This document shows, in pieces, positions 40,478 to 40,813 of a stretch of 40,813 nucleotides of DNA (the first letter of the stretch is position 1; each line of letters starts with the position of its first letter). The stretch covers positions 1 to 40,813 of the forward strand of contig JAOPGA020000502.1 in NCBI GenBank assembly GCA_026419775.2. The letters are read 5' to 3'. Source of the stretch: Acrasis kona (Eukaryota; Heterolobosea; Eutetramitea; Acrasida; Acrasidae). A program made the position numbers and the translations under genes. The notes beneath the pieces were generated by a model. That model was given only the letters and a program-made list of their open reading frames with translations. It was not told where the DNA came from and did not search any database.

Positions 40478-40813
40478 GGTTTTTAAAAGATTAGTTGTCG
40501 GTCGAGGGTTTAGTTACAAGGATACGTTGTGTGATTTCTTGATATGAATAAATTGTTCATTTTAGCACTTCAGATTGTATCTCATTACGCTCCATCAACA
40601 GCATTTACCTCTGCTGAGGTCACAACAGTTTATATATTCGGAGAGCTGTGTATCTGAATATCGACGCGCCAATGGTAGGTTGGATCTATTTCTGTAAAAG
40701 TTTAATTTAGTGCGCTTTATTCTTATTTTTGACCGAACAGACCAAACTCGCCTAAAAAAAGAGAGTTTCAGACATATTAGGTTAATTTTGTTGATGATAA
40801 AACCAAGAATGTA
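40478..40813. other. Terminal intergenic region
   Basis: It holds the 3' end of the BAR-SH3 gene (AATAAA at about 40547), the small signal-peptide ORF described separately, and an imperfect inverted repeat ATATTC/GAATAT near 40634-40661. Nothing else was recognised. Confidence 0.4.
40544..40657 (+). CDS. 37-aa ORF with a signal-peptide-like start
   Basis: MNKLFILALQIVSHYAPSTA reads as a short secretory signal, followed by FTSAEVTTVYIFGELCI and a stop. It may be a micro-peptide or the first exon of a secreted-protein gene that continues beyond the window (GAG-GTCACA is a possible donor). The AATAAA within its codons 2-3 also serves as a plausible poly(A) signal for the upstream gene, so the ORF may be chance. 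Confidence 0.25.
   Translation: MNKLFILALQIVSHYAPSTAFTSAEVTTVYIFGELCI

Noticed and set aside
1-40813. CRISPR arrays, rRNA genes, retroelements or virus-like genes
   Set aside because: No spaced direct repeats, no rRNA-like sequence, and no reverse transcriptase, integrase or capsid motifs were seen.

Overview
The window reads as a compact eukaryotic protist genome. Genes lie on both strands, often less than 100 bp apart, and most are interrupted by 34-60 bp introns with GTAAGT-like donors and (T/C)AG acceptors. Composition is A+T rich and the standard stops TAA, TAG and TGA are used. The gene set (FHA-RING-PBZ ligase, RhoGEFs, BAR-SH3 protein, many-pass PAS adenylyl cyclase, RHD3/Sey1 GTPase, piggyBac and BED-finger debris) fits a free-living amoeba. 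A heterolobosean of the Naegleria/Acrasis kind is my best guess and an amoebozoan the alternative; I cannot prove either from the sequence.

Layout. 1-2.5 kb: 3' end of an unknown coiled-coil protein gene, then an FLVCR-like transporter. 2.6-7.3 kb: two small secreted proteins (one with an HNH-like pattern), tiny signal-peptide ORFs, a glutathione peroxidase, and a DH-PH RhoGEF-like protein that begins with a signal peptide. 7.4-11.5 kb (minus strand): an acidic small gene, an RHD3/Sey1 ER-fusion GTPase of 10 exons, a 57-residue spliced gene ending 10 bp before its ATG, and an unknown gene. 11.9-15.1 kb: a DH-PH-SH3 RhoGEF and a probably mitochondrial OsmC protein. 15.8-22.1 kb: one 2103-residue exon for a membrane-anchored heparinase II/III-like enzyme on a Thr-Pro stalk of about 470 residues. 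22.3-26.7 kb: CHFR-like ubiquitin ligase, STRA6-like membrane protein, and a 109-residue unknown.

26.9-27.2 kb is non-coding but holds a dense set of complementary segments: a hairpin whose loop pairs with a distant strand, nested stems and a T-run. It lies just upstream of a 1510-residue PAS adenylyl cyclase (27.3-31.9 kb). 31.9-35.1 kb is a rearranged island. The cyclase 3' end and the last codons of a DUF4419 gene occur at both edges, once intact and once as a deleted remnant. Between them sit a BED-finger fragment, an intact-looking trypsin-fold peptidase and a broken piggyBac transposase. 35-40.5 kb: DUF4419 gene, membrane-anchored epoxide hydrolase, a secreted protein diverging from it across 44 bp, and a BAR-SH3-SH3 protein.

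No single operon-like pathway links the genes. Themes are Rho/actin and membrane shaping (two RhoGEFs, BAR-SH3-SH3, RHD3), extracellular digestion or adhesion (heparinase-like giant, several secreted proteins), peroxide defence (GPx, OsmC) and cAMP signalling. All exon joins below were done by hand from splice signals and frame.
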